64,000 nucleotides of DNA from Anaerolineae bacterium (GCA_030432295.1 JAUIHI010000002.1:62001-126000), one strand, 5' to 3'; counted from the first letter of the stretch, positions 25,797 through 35,658 are shown. Translations and numbers: made by a program. The notes: generated by a model from the sequence alone, not told the origin.

Positions 25797-28613
25797 ATGC
25801 AAATACGTACATCCACTCGTTTGACGCTGGCCTCCACGCGCGTACGCGTCCTCCTTGCCCTCGTCTGTGCCCTCCTTTTGGTCTCCGGTCTGCTTTCCCT
25901 CCCATCCTTTTGGATTGAAGAAGTTGATTCGAGCCTGGTTCACCACCCTGCCAAGACAAAGCGACAGCCAACAACCCAGAGTGCAGGATTTCTGGCTGTG
26001 CGCACTGCCCAGGCAGCCCAGTTGGAAGGCGAGATGGATTTTGTGGCCGATGGCATCTTCGGCCAGCCCGACTTCGCCACCGGAACAGCGCCCGCTGCGC
26101 CTACCGACACCAGCCTGAATCAGCCCAACGACATCTTTGTCTACGACCTGACCGGCCAGATTTTCATCGCCGACACCGCCCACAACCGGGTGCTGGGCTG
26201 GGAGAGTGTAGATTTCTACGAGAACGGCGATCCGGCTGACCTGGTGTTGGGCCAGCCCGACTTCACATCAACCGATGTGATCAGCCCACCCACCTGGGCC
26301 AGTTTGAATGGGCCTACGGGTGTCACCGTCGGCTTCGACGGTCTGGTCTACGTATCCGACACGGGCAACAACCGGGTACTCGTCTTCTTCCCCGTCAACT
26401 ATCCCGACGACGATTATTATCCCGGAGAATCTTACCCCATCTTCGAGAATGGGCAGGAGGCAGATTACGTTCTCGGTCAGCCAAATGAGACATCGGGCAC
26501 GGCCCTCCCCACTGGTCCCGCTACGCTGAACCGACCTATGGGACTCGCCACAGATGTCAACGACAATCTGGTAGTAGCGGACCACGGCAACAACCGGGTG
26601 CTGATCTACAAATGGAACGAGGCCGGTGCGATTGGCCCCTTTGCCAACTGGGTAGTCGGTCAGGGGTCAGGCGAAGAAAGCTTCTTCGCCAACGCCGCGC
26701 CGGACCCGCCCACCCAGAGTAGCCTGAACGGCCCCACGGGTATCGCCGCAGGCACCCTGGGCAATGAAATCTATGTGGCCGATACGGGCAACAACCGGAT
26801 TCTGCTCTTCACCGACGATCCCCTGGACGGCGAAGCCGATGCTCTGATCGGCCAGCCCGACTATGTGAGCAACACACCCAACAACGGCGGCGTCAGCGCC
26901 ACCAGTCTGGACAGACCCACCGGGCTAAAGATGGACGGGGGCAGCCGGCTCTTTGTCGCCGATGCGGGCAACCACCGGGTGCTGACCTTCGATCGGTCGG
27001 GCGCGCTGCGGGCCGCCGACGCGCTGGCCGACGGCGTTTTCGGCCAGCCTGACTTCATCAGCAACACACCCAACAACGGCGGCATCAGTGCCAGCAGCCT
27101 GAATACACCGGCTGGCATTGCCACCGATTCCCTCTATATGGATGTCTATATTGCCGACGCCGGTAACCACCGGGCGCTCCAATACGACCAGCCCCTGCCC
27201 AATCCCAAACCGGTCATCGCCGAACTGAACCCCGGCAGCGTGCGCGCTGGCAGGGACGACTTTACCCTGGACATCTGGGGGTCGGGCATCATCTCCGATA
27301 CAGTAATCGAGATCAACGGCGCTATCCGAGGGACCGGCAGCAATTTCCTGGGGTTGACTGAGGTGGAGATCGGTGCTTCGGAAGTCATGACCACTGGCCA
27401 ACTCACCGTCACTTTGCGCAACCCGGCCCCCGGCGGCGGTGTCTCTGCCCCATTGGTTCTGACAGTCTACACACCGACTGTTGGGGACGATCTGGCCGAC
27501 AGTGTACTCGGCCAGGAAGGTTTCACCACCGACTATGGCCCCTTTGCGCCTGTACTGGCCGACACGCTCTACGATCCGGCGGGCGCGGTAATCGATCCCG
27601 ACACCGGGCGTCTCTTCATCTCGGATCTGGGCAACGCTCGGGTGCTGAGCTGGCCCGGCAGTCAGGCATGGGGCGACGGCGCGGACGCTGATCTGGTCAT
27701 CGGCGCACCCGACTTCACCACCTATTTCTACGATAGCGAAGCGGGTCGTAACCTGATCCGGCCTGCCGGGCTGGCCCTGGACAGCGGGGGCAATCTCTAT
27801 GTGGCCGACGCCGACGCCGGTCTGGTTGCCATCTATGCCGCTCCCTTCAGCAACGGGATGCCCGCGAGTCTGCTCATCCAGGGGCTTTTCAATCCCCTGG
27901 CCCTGCATCTGGACAGCCAGGACAATCTCTATGTGGCCGATACCTTCAACCATCGGGTGCTCTTCTATGCGACACCCCTGACCAGCAAAGAGACCACGCC
28001 CGATCGGGTCTTTGGCCAGCCCGATATGGACGGCACAGATCCCAACGCTGGGGGCAGCATCAGCGCCGATACCCTCCACTACCCCAGTGGGCTGACGCTG
28101 GACGAGGACGACAATCTTTATGTCTCCGACAGCCAGAACCACCGGGTGCTGGTCTATCTGAACCCGGCCAACGGCGACACGACCGCGGATGTGGTCTTTG
28201 GCCAGCAGGGCGATTTTACCACTGGCGAAGCCAACCGTGGCGGCCTCAGCGCCGAGAGCCTGAACTATCCCTACGGGCTGGCAGTGGACGTCCAGGGCAG
28301 CCTGTGGGTGGCCGACAGCGACAACCACCGGGTGCTGCGCTACGACGCTCCCCTCAGCAGCGCTCTGGCCGCCGACCTGGTGATCGGCCAGAGCGGCTCC
28401 TTCACCCGCAGCCAACCCAATCAGGGAGAGCGCAGTACATCGGGCGCGGCCGCACGCAACCAGTCTACCCTACGCCAGCCCCTGGACGTCAGCCTGACCG
28501 CGGACGGCGATCTCTTTATCGTTGACGAGGGCAACAACCGGGTGCTGGGCTTCCAGAGCGTCCAGGCAGTGGATGTGGAGAAGAAGATATACTTGCCTGC
28601 TGTCGTCCGATAG
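25797..28613 (+). CDS. Secreted NHL-repeat beta-propeller protein with central IPT/TIG domain (cassette A)
   Basis: 938 residues. The N-terminal basic region and hydrophobic helix (LLALVCALLLVSGLL) serve as a signal or anchor. Twelve NHL-type repeats are marked by (D/G)(N/H)xRVL, six before and six after an Ig-like IPT/TIG region at about residues 465-560 (PVIAELNPGS...LRNPAPGGGVSAP). The C-terminus is IYLPAVVR. The start at 25797 follows CGGAGAAAAT and places the hydrophobic segment properly; the longer frame upstream is not supported. Two six-bladed propellers outside the cell would fit. It is divergent from SARP-EF and upstream of the precursors, with no evident catalytic residues. Confidence 0.88.
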   Translation: MQIRTSTRLTLASTRVRVLLALVCALLLVSGLLSLPSFWIEEVDSSLVHHPAKTKRQPTTQSAGFLAVRTAQAAQLEGEMDFVADGIFGQPDFATGTAPAAPTDTSLNQPNDIFVYDLTGQIFIADTAHNRVLGWESVDFYENGDPADLVLGQPDFTSTDVISPPTWASLNGPTGVTVGFDGLVYVSDTGNNRVLVFFPVNYPDDDYYPGESYPIFENGQEADYVLGQPNETSGTALPTGPATLNRPMGLATDVNDNLVVADHGNNRVLIYKWNEAGAIGPFANWVVGQGSGEESFFANAAPDPPTQSSLNGPTGIAAGTLGNEIYVADTGNNRILLFTDDPLDGEADALIGQPDYVSNTPNNGGVSATSLDRPTGLKMDGGSRLFVADAGNHRVLTFDRSGALRAADALADGVFGQPDFISNTPNNGGISASSLNTPAGIATDSLYMDVYIADAGNHRALQYDQPLPNPKPVIAELNPGSVRAGRDDFTLDIWGSGIISDTVIEINGAIRGTGSNFLGLTEVEIGASEVMTTGQLTVTLRNPAPGGGVSAPLVLTVYTPTVGDDLADSVLGQEGFTTDYGPFAPVLADTLYDPAGAVIDPDTGRLFISDLGNARVLSWPGSQAWGDGADADLVIGAPDFTTYFYDSEAGRNLIRPAGLALDSGGNLYVADADAGLVAIYAAPFSNGMPASLLIQGLFNPLALHLDSQDNLYVADTFNHRVLFYATPLTSKETTPDRVFGQPDMDGTDPNAGGSISADTLHYPSGLTLDEDDNLYVSDSQNHRVLVYLNPANGDTTADVVFGQQGDFTTGEANRGGLSAESLNYPYGLAVDVQGSLWVADSDNHRVLRYDAPLSSALAADLVIGQSGSFTRSQPNQGERSTSGAAARNQSTLRQPLDVSLTADGDLFIVDEGNNRVLGFQSVQAVDVEKKIYLPAVVR

Positions 28614-28645
28614 AGCGAGAGAGCAGGCTGTGCCAAAGAAATAGG

Positions 28646-28717
28646 TATCCACAGATGGCACAGATTTGCACAGATAGCATAGAGGATATCTGTGTTCATC
28701 TGTGCAAATCCGTGGAT
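28646..28717. repeat. Palindromic repeat between NHL 1 and precursor 1
   Basis: TATCCACAGATGGCACAGAT...ATCTGTGCAAATCCGTGGATA is an imperfect inverted repeat of a kind found dispersed elsewhere in the window. It lies between the NHL stop and the first precursor, so it may shape the leader of the precursor mRNA. Confidence 0.65.
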
Positions 28718-28809
28718 AAATAGAAGTCTCGAATCGCCCTAGAGATTATGAGATTGACGGCTCACAAGCAGCCTCCCGATCTCTCCTAACCAAAGGAGCA
28801 TTCTCTACA

Positions 28810-29124
28810 ATGAACCGACAAGCGATCGAAACCCGGGTGATGGAGAAGGCCAGCGCTGACCCGACCTTCCGCCGTCGCCTACTGGACGACCCCAAAGCTG
28901 CGTTGGCCGACTTCCTGGGCGTGTCCCTGCCCGAGGCCGTCACCATTGCGGTCCTCGAAGAGCAGCCGGGTGAGCACTATCTGGTGTTGCCCCCGGCTCC
29001 GCCGGACCTGGACGATCTGGAGCTGGCCCTGGTCGGCGGCGGACGCACGTTGCGGCCGAGTGCTTCGAAAAAAAATATCAAGATCGAAGGAGGTACACCC
29101 AGGTTCCGTCTCGGCGGTTGCTGA
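28810..29124 (+). CDS. NHLP-type RiPP precursor peptide 1 (cassette A)
   Basis: 104 residues. The leader resembles the nitrile-hydratase alpha-subunit-like (NHLP/proteusin) family: DPTFRRRLLDDPKAALADFL, then VLEEQPGEHYLVLPPAPP, ending LELALVGGG. The core after GGG begins RTLRP, is Lys/Arg-rich and ends GGC. It has one Cys (the last residue) and several Ser/Thr, as needed for one thioether ring. It is expected to be a LanM substrate with leader removal at the double Gly by a C39 peptidase. RBS AAAGGAG lies 12 bases upstream. No nitrile hydratase metal site is present. Confidence 0.88.
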   Translation: MNRQAIETRVMEKASADPTFRRRLLDDPKAALADFLGVSLPEAVTIAVLEEQPGEHYLVLPPAPPDLDDLELALVGGGRTLRPSASKKNIKIEGGTPRFRLGGC

Positions 29125-29171
29125 CAGGCGTCACTTGAATTCATAACCGCTTAGCCAAGGACAATCATACG

Positions 29172-29519
29172 ATGACAAAACTGATCAAATCTTCACAAGA
29201 GATGGAAGCCCGTATCATCGAAGCGGCTAACCAAAATCCGTCATTCCGCCGTCGCCTGCTGGACGACCCCAAAACCGCGTTGGCAGACTTCCTGGGCGTG
29301 TCCCTGCCCGAGGCCGTCACCATCACTGTGCTGGAAGAGCAGCCGGGCCAGCACTATCTGGTGTTGCCCCCGTCCCCGCCCAGCCTGGACGCCCTGCCCC
29401 TGGACGACCTGGAACTGGCTCTGGTCGGCGGTGGACGCACCTTACGCCCTGGTGTAGTGAATTGTAAGTGTTGTGAGTCATCTAACCCACGACGAAATGT
29501 AAGCCGAAGCTCCTGCTGA
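29172..29519 (+). CDS. NHLP-type RiPP precursor peptide 2 (cassette A)
   Basis: 115 residues. The leader is nearly identical to precursor 3 (SSQEMEARIIEAANQNP, RRRLLDDPKTALADFLGV) and ends LALVGGG. The core begins RTLRPG, contains a CKCC cluster plus a terminal SSC, and has several Ser residues: four Cys, so up to four thioethers. The core is Arg-rich. It follows precursor 1 by 47 bases with a CAAGGAC leader. Confidence 0.88.
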   Translation: MTKLIKSSQEMEARIIEAANQNPSFRRRLLDDPKTALADFLGVSLPEAVTITVLEEQPGQHYLVLPPSPPSLDALPLDDLELALVGGGRTLRPGVVNCKCCESSNPRRNVSRSSC

Positions 29520-29574
29520 GCGATTGCACCCTACCCGATACTGACGACCGTTGGACGGCAAGGACAAAGATACT

Positions 29575-29934
29575 ATGACACTATTCGTTAAATCTTCGCA
29601 AGAGATGAAAGCCCGCATCATCAAAGCGGCGAACCAAAATCCGACCTTCCGCCATCGGCTTTTGGACGACCCCAAAGGGGCTCTGGCCGATGTTCTGGGC
29701 GTGTCCCTGCCCGCGGCCGTCACCATCACCGTGCTGGAGGAGCAACCGGGCCAGCACTATCTGGTGTTGCCCCCGGCCCCGCCAAACCTGGACGCCCTGC
29801 CCCTGGCCGATCTGGAACTGGCCTTGGTCGGCGGCGGTCGCACCCTACGGCCGGGCAGCGCTTCACCGGGGGGTGGGGTGAATCCTAGACGGCGGGATTT
29901 GCCATCTACGTCTGCACGCCAAAGTGCCTGTTGA
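29575..29934 (+). CDS. NHLP-type RiPP precursor peptide 3 (cassette A)
   Basis: 119 residues. The start at 29575 (MTLFVKSSQEMKARI) aligns with precursor 2; an in-frame upstream start at 29551 is less likely. The leader ends LALVGGG and the core begins RTLRPG, then SASPGGG, with an Arg-rich middle and terminal QSAC, a single Cys. It lies 19 bases before the GNAT gene. Confidence 0.88.
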   Translation: MTLFVKSSQEMKARIIKAANQNPTFRHRLLDDPKGALADVLGVSLPAAVTITVLEEQPGQHYLVLPPAPPNLDALPLADLELALVGGGRTLRPGSASPGGGVNPRRRDLPSTSARQSAC

Positions 29935-29953
29935 TGCGATTGTACCCAACCCT

Positions 29954-30849
29954 ATGCTGACCATCCAGCGGCTGGACGCCCAATCCCTACGCCCCTTTGT
30001 CCTGCTGGTGCAGCCAGGTCTACGCCGGTCGATCCTGGAAGGACAAGGGGACCCGGATCAGATTGTGCTGGGCGCGCTCTTTTTGGGTCAGCCGGTGGGC
30101 GTGGCCGTACTTCACCTGAACCAACCAACTGTCGGGCTGACCGACCTCTACGTGCTGCCCGACTACCGCAGGACAGGTATCGGCTCTACGCTGCTGGCTG
30201 CCGCGGAAGAAGAAGCCCGGCGATCAGGCGTCGGCACACTGCATACCCTCTACCGGGCCACCGAGCATACCCCTCCCTTTGAGCGTCTGCTGGCCACACA
30301 GGGCTGGGAGACCCCGCGCCTCCAGTCAAAAGTCTACTGGACCACTTGCAGCGCGGGCTATGACGGTTGGGCACAGCGCTACCGCTTCCGCCGGCCCTAC
30401 GAGCCGGTCCTGTGGGCAGAAATAACCGAGGCCGAGCGCCAGGCCATTGCCCGGCGAGGCGAAAACGGCTGGTATCCGCCTACGCTTGATCCCTTCCAGC
30501 GACCCGACGACGATTGGGACCCGGAGACCAGCCTGGGTTTGCGCTACAAAGGCGAGGTGGTGGGCTGGCTGCTCACCCTGCGCGAGGCCCCGGACCAGAT
30601 TCGGGTGGAAATCATGTTCGTGGATCCGCCTCTTCAGCGACTGGGCCGGGGCATTCTGCTCATCTGCGAGATGATCCGCCGCTATTGCAACGACGGCGAC
30701 TACGCGGGGGCTGCAACGAGCACTGCTACTGGCGGGTCAGCCCAGAAAACGAGGGGATGATCCGCTGGTCCCAACGCTCCTTTCCGGGCCGCTTCACAGA
30801 TGAGTACGAGGAGTGGTACAGCGAAAAAGCACTTTGCCCCAAGCCATAG
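29954..30849 (+). CDS. Tandem-GNAT acyltransferase, cassette A, with a one-base frameshift
   Basis: The start at 29954 (MLTIQRLDAQS) matches the paralogue at 36435. The first GNAT half carries an acyl-CoA motif in LPDYRRTGIGSTLLAAAEEEA, and the second is around DPPLQRLGRGILLICEMIRR. The uninterrupted frame stops at 30760. Compared with the paralogue, one G is missing from the G-run at 30706-30710; adding it restores NEHCYWRV...EEWYSEK to 30849. This is either a true frameshift or a homopolymer sequencing error. Its role is probably modification of precursor-derived peptides, as for GNATs in known RiPP clusters (family knowledge). It is convergent with SARP-EF copy 2. Confidence 0.8.
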
Positions 30850-30855
30850 GGACGG

Positions 30856-32328
30856 CTATCTCTCCTTCGACCAGGGGTTGCCATAGAGATAGTTGCCCAC
30901 CGCGTCCGGGTCGTTGGAGAAGTGAAATTGGCGCAGATAGCCGCGTATCTCATCCAGTGTCAGATAGCCGTCTCGATCTCTGTCCAGACGGCGGAAGTTG
31001 CTGAGGGCGTCCATTTCGCCCCCCCACGCTGTCATCCATTTGGCATATTCCTGGGCCGACAAGAGGCCGTCCCGATCCCCATCAAAGAGTTGAAAGTGGA
31101 TACGCACGCTATCGTCCAGACTCTGGATGGCGGCGCGCTCGCTCCCAATCGTCTGTTGGGCCGTCGTCTGCATTACTTCGCTCCAGAAAGCCAACCAGCC
31201 GTCCAGCGTAACCGATAGTTCCCCCACATTGTTCTGTGCTCTCTCCCCCGCACTTTTGATCCCTGCCCACCAATTCTGAATATCGACCAGTGCTTGACGA
31301 TAGATAGACGATTCGACGGAAACCGGGCCGATGGCCGCGGCCCGGTCCAGATAGCGCTGAAAATCGCTCCACTGAATCTTCCCATCCCCATCCTGATCGA
31401 TGATGCAAAAAAAGTGACACTGTTTCTGACGTTGCAGCAGCCCCAGGGCACTAATCGCCGCTGGCCCGGTTGCTTCCCCAGAGAACGGCGGCGGGTCTGG
31501 CAATGGCGGGGCGCTGACCGGAATGACTGGGCCAGTTGGATGTCCATTCTCCGGCGGCGCGGCGGGGGAGTGGCCGGTTTGGATGCCTTCAAAGAAGCGA
31601 ATCATCTGGCGGGAAGGCAGGGCCGCCAGTTCCTCGTGCAAATCGGCCACGTAGTCCTGGTAGCGGCGCAGGGCCAGGCTGCGTTGCCCGTTGGCCACAT
31701 AGAGCGCCATCACCTGCCGAATTCCTTCCTCGTACAGTGGGTTGACCCCCAGAACACCCTTCCAGCGTTCGATGGCTGAGGCCGGGTCGCCCAGACGGCT
31801 CTCGGCCATAGCCACCTGTTCCATTGCACTCGCCCACTCCTGGCGCAGAATGTCCCCGTTCAAACTTTGCCAGAGATCAAACTCCGGGCAATCTGGCAGG
31901 GAAAAACCGGCCAAAAAATCGTTCCGGTAGAGGGCAAGGGCCGCATACTGGCGCGCCGTACAGTCGGGGCAGACGCTTTCGCTGCTGTGGGTGTGGCCTT
32001 CTGGCACAAGCAAAAGAGAGCGAAATTGGGCCACGTCACAGGCGTCCGCCTGTTCTGTCGTCAGGCTGACCTGAAAGCGATCGACCGCCAGGCCAAAATC
32101 GGCCAGGCCCGTACGCAGGGCATAGAGGGTGCGGCGCAGGTGGGCCAGGGCCGCGGCGGGCGCGTAGTCGGGCCAGAAGAGCGTGGCCAGGGCTTCCCGG
32201 CTCTGCTTCTTGCCGGAAACCGCCAGATAGGCAAGCAGTGCCAGTCCCTTGCGGCGACTGAGGGCGATAGGTTCTTTGTCAATCTCAATACGTGGATAGC
32301 CAAAGAGGAAAATGCGGTAGTGGCTCAA
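30856..32328 (-). CDS. BTAD/SARP regulator fused to a calerythrin-like EF-hand domain (copy 2)
   Basis: 490 residues from a TTG start (MSHYRIFLFGYPRIEIDKEP). It has the same layout as copy 1: winged-helix DNA-binding region with ATLFWPDYAPAAALAHLRRTLYALR, BTAD region to about residue 250, Pro-rich linker, then EF hands DQDGDGKIQWSD, DGDRDGLLSAQE and DRDRDGYLTLDE. The tail is FHFSNDPDAVGNYLYGNPW. The loops are closer to canonical than in copy 1. It is divergent from the NHL gene of cassette B. Both copies lack the NTPase and TPR parts of AfsR. Confidence 0.85.
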   Translation of the reverse strand: MSHYRIFLFGYPRIEIDKEPIALSRRKGLALLAYLAVSGKKQSREALATLFWPDYAPAAALAHLRRTLYALRTGLADFGLAVDRFQVSLTTEQADACDVAQFRSLLLVPEGHTHSSESVCPDCTARQYAALALYRNDFLAGFSLPDCPEFDLWQSLNGDILRQEWASAMEQVAMAESRLGDPASAIERWKGVLGVNPLYEEGIRQVMALYVANGQRSLALRRYQDYVADLHEELAALPSRQMIRFFEGIQTGHSPAAPPENGHPTGPVIPVSAPPLPDPPPFSGEATGPAAISALGLLQRQKQCHFFCIIDQDGDGKIQWSDFQRYLDRAAAIGPVSVESSIYRQALVDIQNWWAGIKSAGERAQNNVGELSVTLDGWLAFWSEVMQTTAQQTIGSERAAIQSLDDSVRIHFQLFDGDRDGLLSAQEYAKWMTAWGGEMDALSNFRRLDRDRDGYLTLDEIRGYLRQFHFSNDPDAVGNYLYGNPWSKER

Positions 32329-32669
32329 TAATCTCTACTTTTGAGGAAGGGGGCGAAATCGGGCCGACGCTGAAAGTATAGCACCGGGGGAGGAAGCGTC
32401 CAACTAGCCATTCTCCTGGCAACGGAACTGCCACGCCCCAGCCACGCAAAAGGTACGTGGCAACCGGCCCAAAGCGACGTTACGGCAACGGCGGCGTGGG
32501 ATACTCAAGCGATCCCATTTGTACTATCACCTACTGATATGGCTTCACTGCAAAAAAACTAAAAAACTCGGTTTTTTAGTACCGGTCCACTTTTAGGAAT
32601 CCGGGCGATCTACACGAAAAACTCGGTTTTTTGCAGTAGACCCACTCTACCAGAATCGCCGGAGAAAGT
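32329..32669. other. Divergent regulatory region, SARP-EF copy 2 / NHL copy 2
   Basis: No gene. CCACGCC (32431-32437) and CCACGCA (32442-32448) form a 7-mer direct repeat with an 11-base period, as in SARP operators, but no -10 box sits 8 bases away. Match quality is 6/7, so chance is possible. A family-C repeat occupies 32549-32637, and the NHL gene has GGAGAAAG before its ATG. Confidence 0.35.
32549..32637. repeat. Family-C repeat (AAAAACTCGGTTTTT)
   Basis: Two copies of AAAAACTCGGTTTTTT lie 54 bases apart, enclosed by complementary ACTGCAAAAAA / TTTTTTGCAGT ends. The same AAAAACTCGGTTTTT motif, with its complement at similar spacing, occurs inside the LanM reading frame at 59599-59666. 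Confidence 0.8.
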
Positions 32670-35519
32670 ATGACGACGCTAATTTCAAGGCGGGCCTTTG
32701 CCGTCCATCTACTGCGCAACGCATTTCTTGGCTTTGCCCTGCTTTTTGTTCTCTTTCTGGGCGTCCCCCACCAGTCAGCGCCTTCCCCAACCGAAAAGTC
32801 GTCGTTTGTGGGCAAGACAGGCCGTCTGGTCTTAGGCAAGCTCGCCACCCTCTCGGCAGCCCGCCAGGCCCACGCGGCTGATCTGGACGGAGAACTGGAC
32901 AATGTGGCCGATCTGGTCTACGGCCAGAACGATTTCGCGTCCAAGGGCCTGCCTGCCTCGGCCTCAGCCGTCAACCAGAACCAGGCCACGGACCTCTTCG
33001 TCTATGACACGGGCCAGCTATTTGTGGCCGACACCGAACACAACCGGGTGCTGATCTGGGACAGTGTGGATACCTATTCGATCGGCGACCCCGCGGATAT
33101 TGTGCTGGGCCAGCCGGACTTCATCACCACCGACGCACCCAGTCCACCCAGAGCCGACAGTATGAACCAGCCATCGGGCCTTACCGTCGGCTACGATGGC
33201 ATTCTCTACGTCTCCGACACAGGCAACCACCGGGTGCTGGTCTTCGTCCCCTGGAACATCTGCGACTTCTACGAATACTACGACGACATCTGGTGCATTG
33301 AGGCGGATGGCTACGAGTTTTCCGACTACTTTGTCCCTGTCTTCACCACGTGGATGAACGCGGACTACGCCCTGGGCCAGCCCGACCTGACCACAGGAAC
33401 CCTGCGCGCCGCCGCCCAGAACAGCCTCAACCACCCGATGGGCGTCGTCACCGATGTCAACGACAATCTGGTGGTGGCGGACCGGGACAACAACCGGGTG
33501 CTCATCTACGAATGGCCCCTGAGCGACGGCCAAGACGCGGTTTGGATTGTGGGCCAGACCGCCGACAACGGAAAAGTCGGCAACTTCACCTCCACCGAAG
33601 CACCCAATCCGCCGACCAGGCTCAGCCTGAATGGTCCAACTTCGGTGGCTGCGGGCACTCTGGGAAACGAACTCTATGTGGCCGACACAGGCAACAATCG
33701 GGTACTGGTCTTCACCGATGACCCCATCGATGGCTTTGCCGACGCGGTGATCGGCCAGCCGGACTATATCAGCAAGGGGGCTGGCGTAGGAGAAACCCGG
33801 CTGGACGGCCCTACCGGTCTCAAAATGGATGCGGGCAACCGGCTCTTTGTGGCCGACCGCAACAACAATCGGGTGCTCTTCTTCGATCAGGTCCAGCCTG
33901 ATGGCAATGCGGATGGAGTGATCGGCCAGCCAGATTTCGCCAGCAATGGCGCAAACAACGGCGGCATCGGCCCGGCCACCCTTTCTGCCCCCACAGGCAT
34001 CGCCACCGACGCCTATTTTATGGATGTCTACATTGCCGACCGGGGCAACAACCGGGTGTTGCAGTACAGTCAGCCCCTGCAAAACCCCAGCCCCGTCATC
34101 AGCGAACTGAATCCGGGCACTGTGCTGGCGGGCAGCGATGGCTTCACACTGGATGTCTGGGGTTCTGGCATCATTCAGGGGACAGTCGTCGAAATCAATG
34201 GCAGCGCCCGCATCACCGGCACTAAATTCCTGGGCATTTCTGAGGTGAAGATTGCCGCCAGTGAACTGGAAACCAGCGGCGAAATCACCATCACCCTGCG
34301 CAATCCTCTGCCCGGTGGCGGCGTCTCCGCACCCTACACTCTTTCTGTCTATGAGCCGGTTGTCGGCGACGATCAGGCGGACAGTGTACTGGGGCAAAAA
34401 GGCTTCACCACCGATGATGGCGCCTTTGTCCATCTGGCTGCCAACACCCTCTTTGAGCCGGGCGGTGTGGTGGTCGATCCGACCAGCGGGCGGATATTCG
34501 TCTCGGACCAGGGCAACAGCCGTATTCTCAGTTGGCCCAGCACCGCGGCCCAGGCCAACGGCAAGAACGCGGATTTGGTCATCGGCCAGCCCGATTTCCA
34601 ATCGTCGGGCGCGGGAGCGAATCCACTGCATAACATCCTGGCCCCCGCGGGGTTGGCCCTGGACAGCGCGGGCAATCTCTACGCGGCCGATGCCCAGTTG
34701 GATGTGGTGCAGGTCTACAGCCCGCCCTTCAGCAACGGTATCGCAGCCTCCGCCACTATCACTGGCTTCTCCAATCCCCTGGCAGTAGCTGTGGACAGTC
34801 TAAACAATCTTTATGTGACTGATTCCTTGAATAACCGGGTACTCTTCTACGAACAACCCCTGAGCGGCGATCTGTTGCCTGACCGGGTCTACGGCCAGGC
34901 GGACTTGAGTAGCACCGATCCGAATCGGGGTGGGGCCATCAGCGCCGACACCCTCCACTTCCCAGCGGGGCTGGCCCTGGATAGCAGCGGCAACCTCTAC
35001 ATCTCCGACGCTTCCAACCACCGGGTGCTGGTCTATCTGGCCGGCACGGACGGGGACACGGGCGCGGATGCGGGCGCGGACGTAGTCTTCGGCCAGGCGG
35101 GGGATTTTACCAGCGGCATAGCCAATAATGGCGGGGTGAGCGCCCAGAGTCTCAACTTCCCCTTTGGCCTGCTCATCGACGCCGAGGGCAGCCTCTACGT
35201 GACCGACAGCGACAACAACCGGCTGCTGCGCTACGACGCCCCCCTGACCAGCGACCGGGTGGCGGATGAAGTCTACGGCCAGGGCGGTTCCTTCACCCAG
35301 AACCCGGCCAACCGCAGCAATCTGGCCCCCACGGATGGGGCCCGCATAAATGGGGGGGGACGCAGCCAGGCCAGCCTGCGTGAGCCAAGCGCGATCGCCC
35401 TCTCCCCCGACGGCAGCCTGTATGTGGCGGATTATCGTAACAACCGGGTGCTGGCTTTCCAGACGGATCGCCGGGGTGTGGCCCGCTGGGGTATCTTCCT
35501 GCCCAGTGTGGCGCGGTGA
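32670..35519 (+). CDS. Secreted NHL-repeat beta-propeller protein with central IPT/TIG domain (cassette B)
   Basis: 949 residues. The N-terminal membrane or signal segment is FLGFALLFVLFLGVPH. As in the cassette A protein, twelve NHL-type repeats (NNRVL, NHRVL, NSRIL variants) lie in two blocks of six around an IPT/TIG region (PVISELNPGT...LRNPLPGGGVSAP). The C-terminus is WGIFLPSVAR. One blade has an extra acidic/aromatic loop near residues 190-215 (CDFYEYYDDIWC). RBS GGAGAAAG precedes the ATG. Confidence 0.88.
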   Translation: MTTLISRRAFAVHLLRNAFLGFALLFVLFLGVPHQSAPSPTEKSSFVGKTGRLVLGKLATLSAARQAHAADLDGELDNVADLVYGQNDFASKGLPASASAVNQNQATDLFVYDTGQLFVADTEHNRVLIWDSVDTYSIGDPADIVLGQPDFITTDAPSPPRADSMNQPSGLTVGYDGILYVSDTGNHRVLVFVPWNICDFYEYYDDIWCIEADGYEFSDYFVPVFTTWMNADYALGQPDLTTGTLRAAAQNSLNHPMGVVTDVNDNLVVADRDNNRVLIYEWPLSDGQDAVWIVGQTADNGKVGNFTSTEAPNPPTRLSLNGPTSVAAGTLGNELYVADTGNNRVLVFTDDPIDGFADAVIGQPDYISKGAGVGETRLDGPTGLKMDAGNRLFVADRNNNRVLFFDQVQPDGNADGVIGQPDFASNGANNGGIGPATLSAPTGIATDAYFMDVYIADRGNNRVLQYSQPLQNPSPVISELNPGTVLAGSDGFTLDVWGSGIIQGTVVEINGSARITGTKFLGISEVKIAASELETSGEITITLRNPLPGGGVSAPYTLSVYEPVVGDDQADSVLGQKGFTTDDGAFVHLAANTLFEPGGVVVDPTSGRIFVSDQGNSRILSWPSTAAQANGKNADLVIGQPDFQSSGAGANPLHNILAPAGLALDSAGNLYAADAQLDVVQVYSPPFSNGIAASATITGFSNPLAVAVDSLNNLYVTDSLNNRVLFYEQPLSGDLLPDRVYGQADLSSTDPNRGGAISADTLHFPAGLALDSSGNLYISDASNHRVLVYLAGTDGDTGADAGADVVFGQAGDFTSGIANNGGVSAQSLNFPFGLLIDAEGSLYVTDSDNNRLLRYDAPLTSDRVADEVYGQGGSFTQNPANRSNLAPTDGARINGGGRSQASLREPSAIALSPDGSLYVADYRNNRVLAFQTDRRGVARWGIFLPSVAR

Positions 35520-35528
35520 CGATCTCGA

Positions 35529-35591
35529 CCTTCCGGGAAGCGGCCAAACCTTCTTCTGCTCCCTCTGATTTTGTGGCCGCTTCCCGGAAGG
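35529..35591. repeat. Family-B palindrome between NHL 2 and precursor 4
   Basis: CCTTCCGGGAAGCGGCCA and TGGCCGCTTCCCGGAAGG are perfect complements, the same arms as at 23804, with a different loop. It lies 10 bases after the NHL stop and could attenuate read-through into the precursor genes. Confidence 0.85.
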
Positions 35592-35658
35592 CTGTTATAC
35601 GATATTTGAAACACAATTCTGCGATAAATCACAATGAACCCATAGAAGGAAGCAGCCG

